Positions 28,202 to 37,478 of a stretch of 64,000 nucleotides of DNA are shown piece after piece (position 1 is the first letter of the stretch; every line of letters begins with the position of its first letter). Source of the stretch: Chryseobacterium gleum (GTDB lineage: Bacteria > Bacteroidota > Bacteroidia > Flavobacteriales > Weeksellaceae). The notes under the pieces were generated by a model, which was given only the letters and a program-made list of their open reading frames with translations, was not told the DNA's origin and did no database searches. The stretch is from contig NZ_LR134289.1 of NCBI RefSeq assembly GCF_900636535.1, positions 62,001-126,000 on the forward strand. Reading direction: 5' to 3'. The position numbers were made by a program, and so were the translations under genes.

Positions 28202-30109
28202 TTAAATTCTTTCGTTTTTAATTTCCTCTACAATTTCAGGATTCAAAAGAGTAGTGATATCTCCGAAATTACTGAAATCACCTTCTGCAATTTTTCTCAG
28301 AATCCTACGCATAATCTTTCCGGAACGCGTTTTCGGAAGCCCGGAAACAAACTGTATCTTGTCCAGCTTGGCAATCGGGCCGATCTGATCTGAAATCAGC
28401 TGGTTAATTTCTTTTTTCAGGTTTTCCTTATCACGGCTTTCCCCGGTTTCTTTAAGCATTACATATCCATACAGTGCATTTCCTTTGATATCGTGAGGAT
28501 AGCCTACGATAGCGGATTCTGCAACGGCAGGGTGCTGGTTGATGCTGTCTTCAATAGGAGCAGTCCCAAGGTTGTGTCCTGAAACAATGATCACATCATC
28601 TACACGGCCTGTAATTCTGTAATAACCAACTTCATCTCTTAATGCACCGTCTCCGGTAAAATATTTGCCCGGAAAGGCTGTGAAGTACGTTTCTTTATAT
28701 CTTTGATGGTCTCCCCAGATAGTTCTTGCGATTCCCGGCCATGGAAAACGGATGCAAAGATTTCCGGTTACCTGGTTACCTGTAATTTCATTTCGTTTAT
28801 CATCCATCAGGACAGGCTGTATACCTGGTAATGGAAGGGTAGCATAGGTAGGTTTGGTGGGGGTCACAAAAGGAAGCGGTGAAATCATAATTCCTCCTGT
28901 TTCGGTCTGCCACCAGGTGTCTACAATCGGGCATTTTTTTCTTCCGACGTGATCATTGAACCAATGCCATGCCTCGTCATTGATAGGTTCACCCACAGAA
29001 CCGATTACTTTAAGAGAACTAAGGTCATGCTTATCTACCCATTCTGCACTCTCTTTTGCTAAAGAACGGATGGCGGTAGGAGCGGTATAAAACTGAGTGA
29101 TCTTATGCTTTTCAATCACTTCCCAGAAACGATCCGGTTCAGGATAAGTAGGAACGCCTTCGAAAATTACTGTTGTTGCTCCATTCAATAAAGGTCCGTA
29201 AAGGATATAAGAATGTCCGGTAATCCATCCGATATCCGCAGTACACCAATAAATATCATTTTCCTTATAATTGAATACATTTTTAAAGGTATAAGCAGTG
29301 TACACCATATAGCCGGCGCAGGTATGAAGCATTCCTTTTGGTTTTCCTGTAGATCCGGAAGTATATAGAATGAAGAGCGGATCTTCGGAATCCATGATTA
29401 CAGTGACGAAATCAGGAGATGCTTTTTCATACAAATCAGCCATCCAATGATCTCTTCCTTCCTTCATCTTAATTTCATTGTGGGTTCTTTTTACCACAAG
29501 AACACTTTCAACAGTTGGTGTCTTTTCCAATGCATCATCTACTATGCTTTTAAGATCAAGAACTTTATTTCCTCTATAACTTCCATCAGAAGTAATGACC
29601 ATTTTCGCTTCACAGTCATTCACTCTGGAAGCTACTGCTGAAGCCGAGAATCCTGCAAAAATAACAGAATGTACAGCACCCAGTTTGGCGCAGGCAAGCA
29701 TGGTAATGGCAAGCTCAGGGATCATGGGAAGGTAAATGCAGACTCTGTCTCCTTTTTCAATACCCATGTCACGAAGCACATTGGCTGTTTTATTGACACG
29801 TGTATAGAGTTCGTTGTAAGAAATGTGTTGTGCTTCTTCTTTAGGATCATTGGGTTCCCAGATGATAGCCGTTTTATCTCCTCTTATTGCCAGATGCCTG
29901 TCGATACAGTTTTTGGTAATGTTGAGCTTTGCATTTTTAAACCATGTGATTTTGGCTTCATTCATATCGTACTTAACAACCTTGCTCCATCGCTGGTACC
30001 ACACGAAATTCTGATCCGCTACCTTATCCCAGAATTTTTTTGGGTTTTTGATAGATTTTTTATAGTCTTCAAAATATTGTGGTAAATCTTCTATCAAGTA
30101 ATTTCTCAT
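28202..30109 (-). CDS. acs: Acetyl-CoA synthetase
   Basis: A 635-residue AMP-forming acetate-CoA ligase. Signatures are the P-loop LFILYTSGSTGKPKGMLHT, the adenylate motif DTWWQTETGGIMISP, the hinge YRITGRVDDVIIVSGHNLGTAPIED and the catalytic-lysine end PKTRSGKIMRRILR. The lysine in SGK is the usual acetylation site for control. Last gene of the minus-strand carboxylate cluster, 61 bp after prpE. Activates acetate for the TCA and glyoxylate routes. Confidence 0.95.
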   Translation of the reverse strand: MRNYLIEDLPQYFEDYKKSIKNPKKFWDKVADQNFVWYQRWSKVVKYDMNEAKITWFKNAKLNITKNCIDRHLAIRGDKTAIIWEPNDPKEEAQHISYNELYTRVNKTANVLRDMGIEKGDRVCIYLPMIPELAITMLACAKLGAVHSVIFAGFSASAVASRVNDCEAKMVITSDGSYRGNKVLDLKSIVDDALEKTPTVESVLVVKRTHNEIKMKEGRDHWMADLYEKASPDFVTVIMDSEDPLFILYTSGSTGKPKGMLHTCAGYMVYTAYTFKNVFNYKENDIYWCTADIGWITGHSYILYGPLLNGATTVIFEGVPTYPEPDRFWEVIEKHKITQFYTAPTAIRSLAKESAEWVDKHDLSSLKVIGSVGEPINDEAWHWFNDHVGRKKCPIVDTWWQTETGGIMISPLPFVTPTKPTYATLPLPGIQPVLMDDKRNEITGNQVTGNLCIRFPWPGIARTIWGDHQRYKETYFTAFPGKYFTGDGALRDEVGYYRITGRVDDVIIVSGHNLGTAPIEDSINQHPAVAESAIVGYPHDIKGNALYGYVMLKETGESRDKENLKKEINQLISDQIGPIAKLDKIQFVSGLPKTRSGKIMRRILRKIAEGDFSNFGDITTLLNPEIVEEIKNERI

Positions 30110-30170
30110 ATCCCTTTCGTTTTTTGAAATTTGAATTTATTATATTTTAAATTTATGTTTAATTTCCCGT

Positions 30171-32057
30171 TTAAGCCCTATATTCTTTGATTTTTTCCTG
30201 AATTTCATCAATGATTTTTTCATCATCAATCGTTGATGGAATCTGGAAATCTTTCCCATCCAGTAACGTCCTGATCAGCTTTCTTAAAATCTTTCCTGAC
30301 CTGGTTTTTGGTAATCGTTTGACAACCATGGCATTTTTAAGAAAAGCTACCGCTCCGATTTTGTTGCGTACCATCTGAATAATGTCTCTCTCTATGTCTT
30401 CTTCGGAAATAGCTGAGCCGTTTTTTAGAACTACTGTTGCAAAAGGAACCTGCCCTTTTAAATCATCATCAATACCTACTACAGCGCATTCGGCAACGTC
30501 CGGATGTGAAGAAACGATTTCTTCCATTTCAGAAGTGGAAAGTCTGTGGCCTGCCACGTTGATTACGTCATCCACTCGTCCTGTAATGAAAATATAGCCG
30601 TCCTCATCCTGTATGGCGCCGTCTCCTGAGAAATAGTATCCTTTGTACTGAGAAAGGTAGCTGCTTTCAAAACGGTCATAGTCTTTCCAGATTCCAAGCA
30701 TGGCGCCGGGTGGGAGAGGAAGCTTGATCACTAGATAACCTTCATGGTGAGGATCCAGTTCAAAGCCATTTTCATCAAAGATTTTAATATCATATCCGGG
30801 AACAGGTTTTCCGGCAGATGCCCTTTTGATCTGATAATTTTCATCATGAGTCAGCAGTCCAAGCATAGGCCATCCGGATTCTGTCTGCCACCAATGATCT
30901 ATTGCCGGAACACCAATATGCTCTGCAAACCAGTCCAAAGTGGCTACATCACATCTTTCGCCTGCAAGAAACTGTTTCCTGAAGTGGGTTAAATCGTATT
31001 TTTTTACCAGTTCCCCGTTCGGGTCTTCTTTTTTTATAGCTCTGATCGCAGTAGGTGCCGTAAACATCACCGAAACTTTATATTCTGAGATAATTCTCCA
31101 GAAAGTTCCGGCATCAGGAGTCATGACAGGCTTTCCTTCGAAAATAATCGTCGTATTCCTGTTGATTAGTGGTCCGTACACCGAAAAACTGTGTCCTACA
31201 GCCCAGCCAAAGTCTGAAGCTGCCCAATAGGTTTCTCCCGGCTCAACACCATACACATAGGTCATTGAGAATTGCAATGCAGTGGCATATCCTCCGGTAT
31301 CACGAACAATACCTTTAGGCTTTCCTGTAGTACCTGAAGTGTAAAGCAGGTAAAGCGGATGGGTAGATTCTACAGAAACACATTCTGCCGGAGCTGATTT
31401 CTCTACCAGTTCTTCATAATCGATTAATCCGTCAAACATCTCATCCTGATTATCCACTAATCTTCTATTGTATACAACGATATTGTCTACTTTATCCTGA
31501 GCCAGCTCAATCGCTTTTTCTACCAGTGGCAGGTAAGGAATTCTTTTGGCAATTTCCACACCGGCTGTAGCAGTGATTAAAACTTTAGGTTTGCAGTCAT
31601 CAATTCTTACCACAAGCTCGTGGGGAGCAAAGCCTCCGAAAACCACATTATGAATGACTCCGATTCTTGCACACGCCAGCATGGCAAAAAGCGTCTGCGG
31701 AATCATGGGCATATAAATAACGGCTGTATCTCCTTTTTTTAGCCCTAAAGAAATCAATCCGCCAGCCAGCTTTGCAATTTCCTCTTTCGCCTGATTGAAA
31801 GTGAAGGTTTTCTTTTGGCTGGTAACAGGGGAATCATAAACGATGGCAATCTGATCTCCAAATCCGTCTTCAATATGTTTATCGATACATAAGTAGCACA
31901 TGTTAAGTTTTCCATCAGAAAACCACTGTGGGTAATTATTTTCGTCTTTTGAAAGGATCTGTTGGGGAAATTCAAACCATTGTATTTTTCCTGCCTGTTC
32001 TCTCCAGAAGTCTTCTTTATTTTCTATGCTTTGTTTAAATAAGGTATCTGTTTTCAT
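30171..32057 (-). CDS. prpE: Propionyl-CoA synthetase-type acyl-CoA ligase
   Basis: A 628-residue AMP-forming ligase paralogous to acs. It has YLLYTSGTTGKPKGIVRDTGG, where RDTGGYATAL is typical of the PrpE/ACSS3 branch rather than of Acs, then DHWWQTESGWPMLG and the catalytic end LPKTRSGKILRKLIRTLLDG. Propionate is the most likely substrate, but acetate or butyrate activity cannot be excluded. It follows the response regulator by 56 bp, a gap holding half of a dispersed repeat. Confidence 0.85.
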   Translation of the reverse strand: MKTDTLFKQSIENKEDFWREQAGKIQWFEFPQQILSKDENNYPQWFSDGKLNMCYLCIDKHIEDGFGDQIAIVYDSPVTSQKKTFTFNQAKEEIAKLAGGLISLGLKKGDTAVIYMPMIPQTLFAMLACARIGVIHNVVFGGFAPHELVVRIDDCKPKVLITATAGVEIAKRIPYLPLVEKAIELAQDKVDNIVVYNRRLVDNQDEMFDGLIDYEELVEKSAPAECVSVESTHPLYLLYTSGTTGKPKGIVRDTGGYATALQFSMTYVYGVEPGETYWAASDFGWAVGHSFSVYGPLINRNTTIIFEGKPVMTPDAGTFWRIISEYKVSVMFTAPTAIRAIKKEDPNGELVKKYDLTHFRKQFLAGERCDVATLDWFAEHIGVPAIDHWWQTESGWPMLGLLTHDENYQIKRASAGKPVPGYDIKIFDENGFELDPHHEGYLVIKLPLPPGAMLGIWKDYDRFESSYLSQYKGYYFSGDGAIQDEDGYIFITGRVDDVINVAGHRLSTSEMEEIVSSHPDVAECAVVGIDDDLKGQVPFATVVLKNGSAISEEDIERDIIQMVRNKIGAVAFLKNAMVVKRLPKTRSGKILRKLIRTLLDGKDFQIPSTIDDEKIIDEIQEKIKEYRA

Positions 32058-32085
32058 GTCAATAATCTTGTGTTTGGTTAAGCTA

Positions 32086-32115
32086 TGTCATTGCCGGCCG
32101 GAGGCGAAGCAATCT
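32086..32115. repeat. Half copy of a TGTCATT hairpin repeat
   Basis: TGTCATTGCCGGCCGGAGG followed by CGAAGCAATCT resembles one arm of the widespread Bacteroidota TGTCATTGCGA...GAAGCAATCT repeat. The other arm is not seen. It fills the gap between prpE and the response regulator and touches the latter's stop codon. Confidence 0.45.
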
Positions 32116-32473
32116 AAAACATCTCCTCAATCTGCTGCATCAGTTTTTTGATGGAGTACGGTTTTGTGACGTAAGCATCTGCGCCCATTTCCAGTCCTTT
32201 TTCAATGTCCCTGGGATTATTTTTAGCGCTCAGAAAGATCACTTTGGTACCTTTCAGTTTTTCATCCTGTCTGATAATATCCAAAGTGCTGTATCCATCA
32301 AGGTTCGGCATCATAATATCAAGAAGAATGACATCCGGAACCATTGTTTTCAAAAAGTCGAGAACTTCTGTGCCGTCTCTGGCAATATAAACGTCATATC
32401 CGTTTTTCTTAAAGCTGTATTCCAGCGACATTAATATTTTGTGTTCGTCATCCGCAATAATGATCTTTCTCAT
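32114..32473 (-). CDS. Single-domain response regulator
   Basis: A 119-residue CheY-like receiver with no output domain. The acidic pocket is ADDE near the N-terminus, the phosphoacceptor is Asp52 in VILLDIMMPNLDG, the switch Ser is in VIFLSAKNN, and the conserved Lys is in YVTKPYS. It starts 9 bp after the hybrid kinase, its obvious partner. Lacking DNA-binding parts, it must act through protein contact or as a phosphate relay, unlike CrbR-type regulators, which have a LuxR HTH. Confidence 0.92.
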   Translation of the reverse strand: MRKIIIADDEHKILMSLEYSFKKNGYDVYIARDGTEVLDFLKTMVPDVILLDIMMPNLDGYSTLDIIRQDEKLKGTKVIFLSAKNNPRDIEKGLEMGADAYVTKPYSIKKLMQQIEEMF

Positions 32474-32482
32474 AAAAAGGTT

Positions 32483-35188
32483 TTAATGGTGTTCAACTTC
32501 ATTTATAATCTCATTTTTAGTTTTTTTGGGAATGCTTATGGTGAAAGTTACGCCCAGTCCGCTGTTTTCTGCTTTTATACTTCCTCCAAGTGCCTGTACT
32601 ATCTTTTTGGAAATGGCCAGTCCCAGTCCGCTTCCCGTAGGTTTTAAAATATTCTGATTCTTTGACTGATAAAACTTGTCAAAAATCATTTCCAGATCCT
32701 CTTCGGGAATATGTTTCCCGGTATTGAAAATGGTAATCACGAGCTGTTCATCTTTTTCAAATAACTTGGTCTGGATGGTGCCTTGTTCATCTGTAAATTT
32801 TAAAGCATTTCCCCAGATATTCTGAAACAATTGAATCATTCTCGCTTCATCATATTCAAATATAAACTGATTCAGGAGATTTACTTCGCTTAAATGAATG
32901 TTTTTCTGCTGTATCAGGTGAAGAAGCGGATTTAATGCTTTTTTATAAGTCTCAAGAATGTTGTTTTCCTGAATATGTAAAGAGATTTCACCATGTTGCA
33001 GTTTGTCCAGGTAAAGTATATCGTTGATAATTTCGCTTAATCTGTCAGATTCTGTAATGATGTTGTTTAAAAATTCCTGTTTAATGTCAAAAGGAATATC
33101 GTCGTCATCCGCTAAAATTTCTCCTGCAGAGCGGATGGCTGTAATCGGAGTTCTCAGCTCATGGGCAACAGAATCCAGGAAATCATCTTTCTGGCGGTCT
33201 TTGATAATAAGACTTTCGTTGGCATTTCTTAAGTCATCAGAAAGTTTCTGCAGTTCTTCAGACTGTTCTGTAAGTTTCTTGTTTAGGCTGATATTTTCTT
33301 TGGATTCTTCAAGGATATTCAGTACTTCTTTTAAGGATATTTTATCTTCTTTGGTGACACCTTCAATCAATATTTTTGCGGAAGCAGTCCCGATTCTGCC
33401 CGCTAAAAGGTTTTCTGAGAATTTGATAAACCTTGAATCAGCAGTCTCCGTATTGGAATCGATGTTATATTTTAAATTAAAAATTCTTAAGGCCTGTTCT
33501 GTTTTATTTTTACCTAAAAAACGCTCAAGAATATTCCGGATATCCGAAATATAGGCTGTTCCGCGCCAGATGAAAGCATTTTCATGATTCTGAATATATT
33601 TGTCAATATCAACGTAGAGTTCAGCAAAATTCCTTTCTCGGTAATTTCCTTTTGAGCTTACCGAAATAATAGTAAACAAGCCGGTATTTACAAGCATCGA
33701 CCAGAAGAAGATCTGCGGAATTCTTCCCAGATAAGGAATTGTGAAAAAACCGAAAGCATTATACATATCTCTCAGCACTCCTTTGAATTCCTGGTTGTAA
33801 GAAAAATAATACTGAGGAATAATCAATCCGAAATAACAGATTATTAATCCCGCTATAAGACCTGTAACAGCGCCTTTATAACTTCCTCTTCTCCAGAATA
33901 GAGCCCCGAAAAATGCCGGAGCCAGCTGTGCAATGACCACAAAGGAGATTAATCCTACTGAATCCAGTGAAGTTTTCAGAATGAAATATTTATAGAAAGC
34001 AAAAGCCATGATGATCAAAGCGAAAATGCTGAATTTCCTGATATTGGTAATGCTTCTGGTGTTTTGTTCCTCATTTTCAGACTTTAGTTTTCCCAGCAAT
34101 CCGTATGGAATGATGAGGTTGTTGGAAAGCATAATGGATAAAGTAATAGCAGAAATAATAATCATGGAAATACATGAACTCAGTCCTCCCAGAAATACAA
34201 ATACCGTGATTAAGGTGTTGTCAAAATGCTGTGGAATCAGAATAGAGTAGAACTCAGGATTTACTTTTTGTCCGTCAAAAATCAACCTGCCGCCCCAGGC
34301 AATGGGAAAAATAAATACGGTAAAGATCAAAAGATAAAGCGGGAAAAACCAAATGGCTGTTCTGATATGCTTTTCCTGTCTGTTTTCAACAATCGCAGTG
34401 TGAAACTGTCTTGGTAAAATGCATATGGCTGTAGCGGAAATCATGCATAAAACCATCCAGTTCATAGCGCCTTCAATTCCGTTAAAGGTATTTTTTTCTT
34501 TAAAATCTGCAAACTTGCTGGCTTTTTCATAAATGTCTGAGAACCCGTCAAAGACATAATAAATGACAAAAAATCCGAGAATGATGATAAAAAATAGTTT
34601 TAAAAAACTTTCCAATGCAATTGCAGAGATAATTCCCAGTCTTTTTTCGGAAGCATCAACATATCGTGTTCCGTAATAAGATGAAAATAAAGCAATTAAA
34701 ACTACCACAAAAGTTGCATTATCGGTCAGGATATCGTTAGACATCGGAGTTTCCGTTACCAGATGGAAGGTTTCAGAAATAGCTTTGATCTGCAGTCCGA
34801 TATAAGGAACAATGGCCAGCAGGCAAACCACCGTGATAATAGCACTCAGGCTTCTGCTGTTCCCGTATCTCAATGAGATAAAATCGGCAAGGCTGCTTAT
34901 TTTGTTGACCCTTGAAATTCTTACAATCCGGGTGTTGATATAGATCCATGCCGGAATAATCATAATAGGGCCAATGTAGATCGGAAGGTAATTTAATCCG
35001 CTTGTTGCTGCAACGCCTATGCTTCCATAATACGTCCACGCAGTACAATAAACGGCAAGAGACAAAGCATAAATATAGGGGTTGTTGATCCAGATCTTAC
35101 TTCTTTTCTTCTCTGCTAAATAAGCAACTAAGAACAGAAGAGCCAGATAAAACAAAACCACAAAAAATAAGGCGAAACTACTCATCAT
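32483..35188 (-). CDS. Na+/solute symporter-histidine kinase hybrid (CbrA/CrbS-like)
   Basis: A 901-residue sensor. Residues 1-520 form an SSS-family symporter of about 13 helices (start FALFFVVLFYLALLFLVAYLAEKKR; SADFISLRYGNSRSLSA-type core). A soluble linker at about 540-620 (AFIWRGTAYISDIRNILERFLG) fits the STAC domain of CbrA-like kinases. A coiled coil leads to a HisKA domain with His676 in SVAHELRTPITAI, then HATPase with QNIWGNALKFTDE, FDKFYQ and GSGLGLAISKKI. It probably senses a solute by binding or transport and signals to the adjacent receiver. The N-terminal end overlaps a small membrane protein gene by 11 bp. Confidence 0.93.
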   Translation of the reverse strand: MMSSFALFFVVLFYLALLFLVAYLAEKKRSKIWINNPYIYALSLAVYCTAWTYYGSIGVAATSGLNYLPIYIGPIMIIPAWIYINTRIVRISRVNKISSLADFISLRYGNSRSLSAIITVVCLLAIVPYIGLQIKAISETFHLVTETPMSNDILTDNATFVVVLIALFSSYYGTRYVDASEKRLGIISAIALESFLKLFFIIILGFFVIYYVFDGFSDIYEKASKFADFKEKNTFNGIEGAMNWMVLCMISATAICILPRQFHTAIVENRQEKHIRTAIWFFPLYLLIFTVFIFPIAWGGRLIFDGQKVNPEFYSILIPQHFDNTLITVFVFLGGLSSCISMIIISAITLSIMLSNNLIIPYGLLGKLKSENEEQNTRSITNIRKFSIFALIIMAFAFYKYFILKTSLDSVGLISFVVIAQLAPAFFGALFWRRGSYKGAVTGLIAGLIICYFGLIIPQYYFSYNQEFKGVLRDMYNAFGFFTIPYLGRIPQIFFWSMLVNTGLFTIISVSSKGNYRERNFAELYVDIDKYIQNHENAFIWRGTAYISDIRNILERFLGKNKTEQALRIFNLKYNIDSNTETADSRFIKFSENLLAGRIGTASAKILIEGVTKEDKISLKEVLNILEESKENISLNKKLTEQSEELQKLSDDLRNANESLIIKDRQKDDFLDSVAHELRTPITAIRSAGEILADDDDIPFDIKQEFLNNIITESDRLSEIINDILYLDKLQHGEISLHIQENNILETYKKALNPLLHLIQQKNIHLSEVNLLNQFIFEYDEARMIQLFQNIWGNALKFTDEQGTIQTKLFEKDEQLVITIFNTGKHIPEEDLEMIFDKFYQSKNQNILKPTGSGLGLAISKKIVQALGGSIKAENSGLGVTFTISIPKKTKNEIINEVEHH

Positions 35189-35372
35189 ACCTTTTTACAA
35201 TTACCAAAGAAATGATAATGGAAATCATCCATACCACGAACATATAAATAAGAATCATAGGATAGCCCAAAACCTCCCTGTCACTATTGAAAAGCAGTGA
35301 AACAGGAATACTGAAAGCAATCATAAGTCCTATGCTCAGTATGATAAGTTTTTGTTCGTGTCTTTTTTTCAT
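35178..35372 (-). CDS. Small two-helix membrane protein paired with the hybrid kinase
   Basis: A 64-residue protein with two membrane helices (LIILSIGLMIAFSIPVSLLF and a second ending in WMISIIISLVIVKRY). The layout, with a short charged start and a YMFVVW motif in helix 2, resembles the small proteins (DUF3311/DUF4212 types) that precede SSS transporters. The 3' end overlaps the kinase gene by 11 bp, which suggests translational coupling and a role as accessory subunit of the symporter domain. The family assignment is by eye. Confidence 0.75.
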   Translation of the reverse strand: MKKRHEQKLIILSIGLMIAFSIPVSLLFNSDREVLGYPMILIYMFVVWMISIIISLVIVKRYDE

Positions 35373-35440
35373 AAATGATTCTTTGATAAAAGATAATTGA
35401 TGAATGCGGCATCCATCAATTATCTGTTTTTTATATTGCT

Positions 35441-35668
35441 TTAAATTTTGTCGTCAGAATATTCTCCTTTTAATGCATAATATCCAAAAACTGCCATTCC
35501 GCCAGAGATAATCGGCATCAGCACAAAAAGAATGATGATGCCAAAAACCAGATCTTCCTGCTTTCCGGAAGTTATTTTCGGGATTCCCAGTACGGTAATT
35601 CCGAAATATCCTACGATTACAGCAATGGTGATCCAGAGAATGCCTAATATTTTTTTTAGTCCGTTCAT
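35441..35668 (-). CDS. Small membrane protein downstream of the MHS transporter
   Basis: A 75-residue protein with two hydrophobic segments (ILGILWITIAVIVGYFGITVL and LVFGIIILFVLMPIISGGMAVFGYYAL) joined by a short charged loop. Nothing catalytic is seen. It lies 43 bp after the MHS transporter and before the kinase unit, and small proteins of this look accompany MFS transporters in Flavobacteriales. It might be a transporter accessory; function unknown. Confidence 0.7.
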   Translation of the reverse strand: MNGLKKILGILWITIAVIVGYFGITVLGIPKITSGKQEDLVFGIIILFVLMPIISGGMAVFGYYALKGEYSDDKI

Positions 35669-35711
35669 TTTAGTAGTTTTAAAATTAATAAAAATTTGAG
35701 TGATTCAGTAC

Positions 35712-37292
35712 TTAATCGTGAAGATTATTGTTCTTATTTTTAAGATAAAACAATCCGATGATGAGACATACCGTAGCCACTCCGATAGGATACCATAATC
35801 CTTCAAGATACCATGTTGCATGCCCTGCTTCTTTTCCGGTGGTTACAAGATAAGTTGCCACTGCCGGAAGAAGGCCTCCGAAAACTCCATTTCCGATATG
35901 GTAAGGTAGCGACATTGAGGTGTATCGGATTCTCACAGGGAACATTTCAACAAGGAAAGCTGCGATAGGTCCGTATACCATGGTTACAAATATTACCTGG
36001 ATGAATACAAGGAAGACGAGGTACCATTTGGTGTTGTCACTTAATTGTAAGCTTTGGGAAACTTTAGGCTCTTCGGCTTTTCCGTCTTTCATAACAACTC
36101 CTGAAGGCGACCAGTGAACGATACTGTCTTTTTTAATCAGGGTTCCGTCTGTATAAAGGGTTTCCTTGTGGAAAGTAACCAGGCTGTCTGTTGCAATATC
36201 GTTATGGATTTTTGCTGTTCTTTTTTCAGTAATTCCATTGGAAGCAACCGTTTTATTCTCAAGGCTCACACTTTTGAACATACTGTCATAAATAGGCCTG
36301 TACGCTAAAATGGCAACCAGCATGCCAGTCATCATCACTGCTTTTCTTCCGATTTTATCAGACAGCCATCCGAAAAAGACAAAGAAAGGTGTTCCTAAGA
36401 ATAAAGCGGTAGCCATTAATGAATCTACCTGAGCAGATTCTACATTCATGACCTTTTGAAGGAAACTCATGGCATAGAACTGTCCTGTATACCAGATGAC
36501 ACCTTGTCCCATCGCAGCTCCGAATAAAGCCAATAATACAAACTTGAAGTTGTATTTGTTTCCGAAACTTTCCTTTAAAGGATTTTTAGACGTTTTTCCC
36601 TCGCTTTTAGCTTTCGCAAAAAGCGGAGACTCTTTCATATTCTTTCTGATGATGTAAGATACGGCTACCATCAGAATGGAAATCCAGAAAGGAACTCTCC
36701 ATCCCCAGGTGTCAAATTCTTCTGCGGAAAGAGTGGTTTTGGTGATCAGAATAACAATTAATGAAATAAAAAGTCCTGCTGTTGCAGTAGTCTGGATCCA
36801 TGACGTCCAGTAACCTCTTCGATGAGGTTGAGCGTATTCTGCAACATAGGTAGCAGCACCTCCATATTCACCTCCAAGAGCTAGCCCCTGAAGCAATCTT
36901 AAAATTAAAACTAAGACCGGTGCCAGAAACCCAATGGTTTCATAACTTGGAATACACCCTATCAGGAAAGTGGAAAAACCCATGATCAGCAGTGTCACAA
37001 GGAAAGTATATTTTCTTCCGATAAGATCTCCCAGTCTCCCGAAAAATAAAGCCCCGAAAGGTCTTACTACAAATCCGGCAGCAAAAGTTGCAAGAGTAGA
37101 TAAGAATGCGGCTGTAGGATTGACTGCAGGGAAAAATTTGGTCGCTAAGACAATGGCAAGACTTCCGAAGATGTAAAAGTCATACCATTCTATCAGTGTA
37201 CCGAGGGAGGAGGCTGTGATAACGCTCCAGATGGTGCGGTTTTTCTGCCTGTCGGTCATATTTTCGTAGCTTTCGTGATGATTTTCGCTCAT
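35712..37292 (-). CDS. MHS-family MFS metabolite:H+ symporter with a periplasmic insert
   Basis: A 526-residue, 12-helix transporter of the metabolite:H+ symporter group (ProP, KgtP and ShiA relatives). Marks are SLGTLIEWYDFYIFGSLA, GRLGDLIGRK (motif A) and LLQGLALGGEYGGAATYVAEYA. Between helices 7 and 9, residues about 335-420 form a hydrophilic insert (SLENKTVASNGITEKR to VKDGK-type beta-rich sequence) that is longer than in typical members. Family substrates are carboxylates and betaines, fitting the downstream acyl-CoA ligases. Confidence 0.9.
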   Translation of the reverse strand: MSENHHESYENMTDRQKNRTIWSVITASSLGTLIEWYDFYIFGSLAIVLATKFFPAVNPTAAFLSTLATFAAGFVVRPFGALFFGRLGDLIGRKYTFLVTLLIMGFSTFLIGCIPSYETIGFLAPVLVLILRLLQGLALGGEYGGAATYVAEYAQPHRRGYWTSWIQTTATAGLFISLIVILITKTTLSAEEFDTWGWRVPFWISILMVAVSYIIRKNMKESPLFAKAKSEGKTSKNPLKESFGNKYNFKFVLLALFGAAMGQGVIWYTGQFYAMSFLQKVMNVESAQVDSLMATALFLGTPFFVFFGWLSDKIGRKAVMMTGMLVAILAYRPIYDSMFKSVSLENKTVASNGITEKRTAKIHNDIATDSLVTFHKETLYTDGTLIKKDSIVHWSPSGVVMKDGKAEEPKVSQSLQLSDNTKWYLVFLVFIQVIFVTMVYGPIAAFLVEMFPVRIRYTSMSLPYHIGNGVFGGLLPAVATYLVTTGKEAGHATWYLEGLWYPIGVATVCLIIGLFYLKNKNNNLHD

Positions 37293-37336
37293 ATTGATTA
37301 GTTTTTGATGTTAGTGGAATAGGAATTTAATTTGTT

Positions 37337-37477
37337 TTAAACCATTAAGGGATTTTAAGTTGATAAGAATAATTTGAGATGATAGCTAAAGCTATTTTAT
37401 TCAGTGGTATTCTTGCTATCCATCTTTGATGGAGCTTAACTTATCTTAAATTCTTTACTATTCTTAATGGTTCAAAT
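37337..37477. repeat. MITE-like inverted-repeat element, copy B
   Basis: A 141-bp element between the porin and MHS transporter genes. The left end is TTAAACCATTAAGG and the right end, read in reverse, is TTTGAACCATTAAGAA. Its interior is TTAAG-rich and can fold. It lies inside what is probably one transcription unit. Confidence 0.6.
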
Positions 37478-37478
37478 T

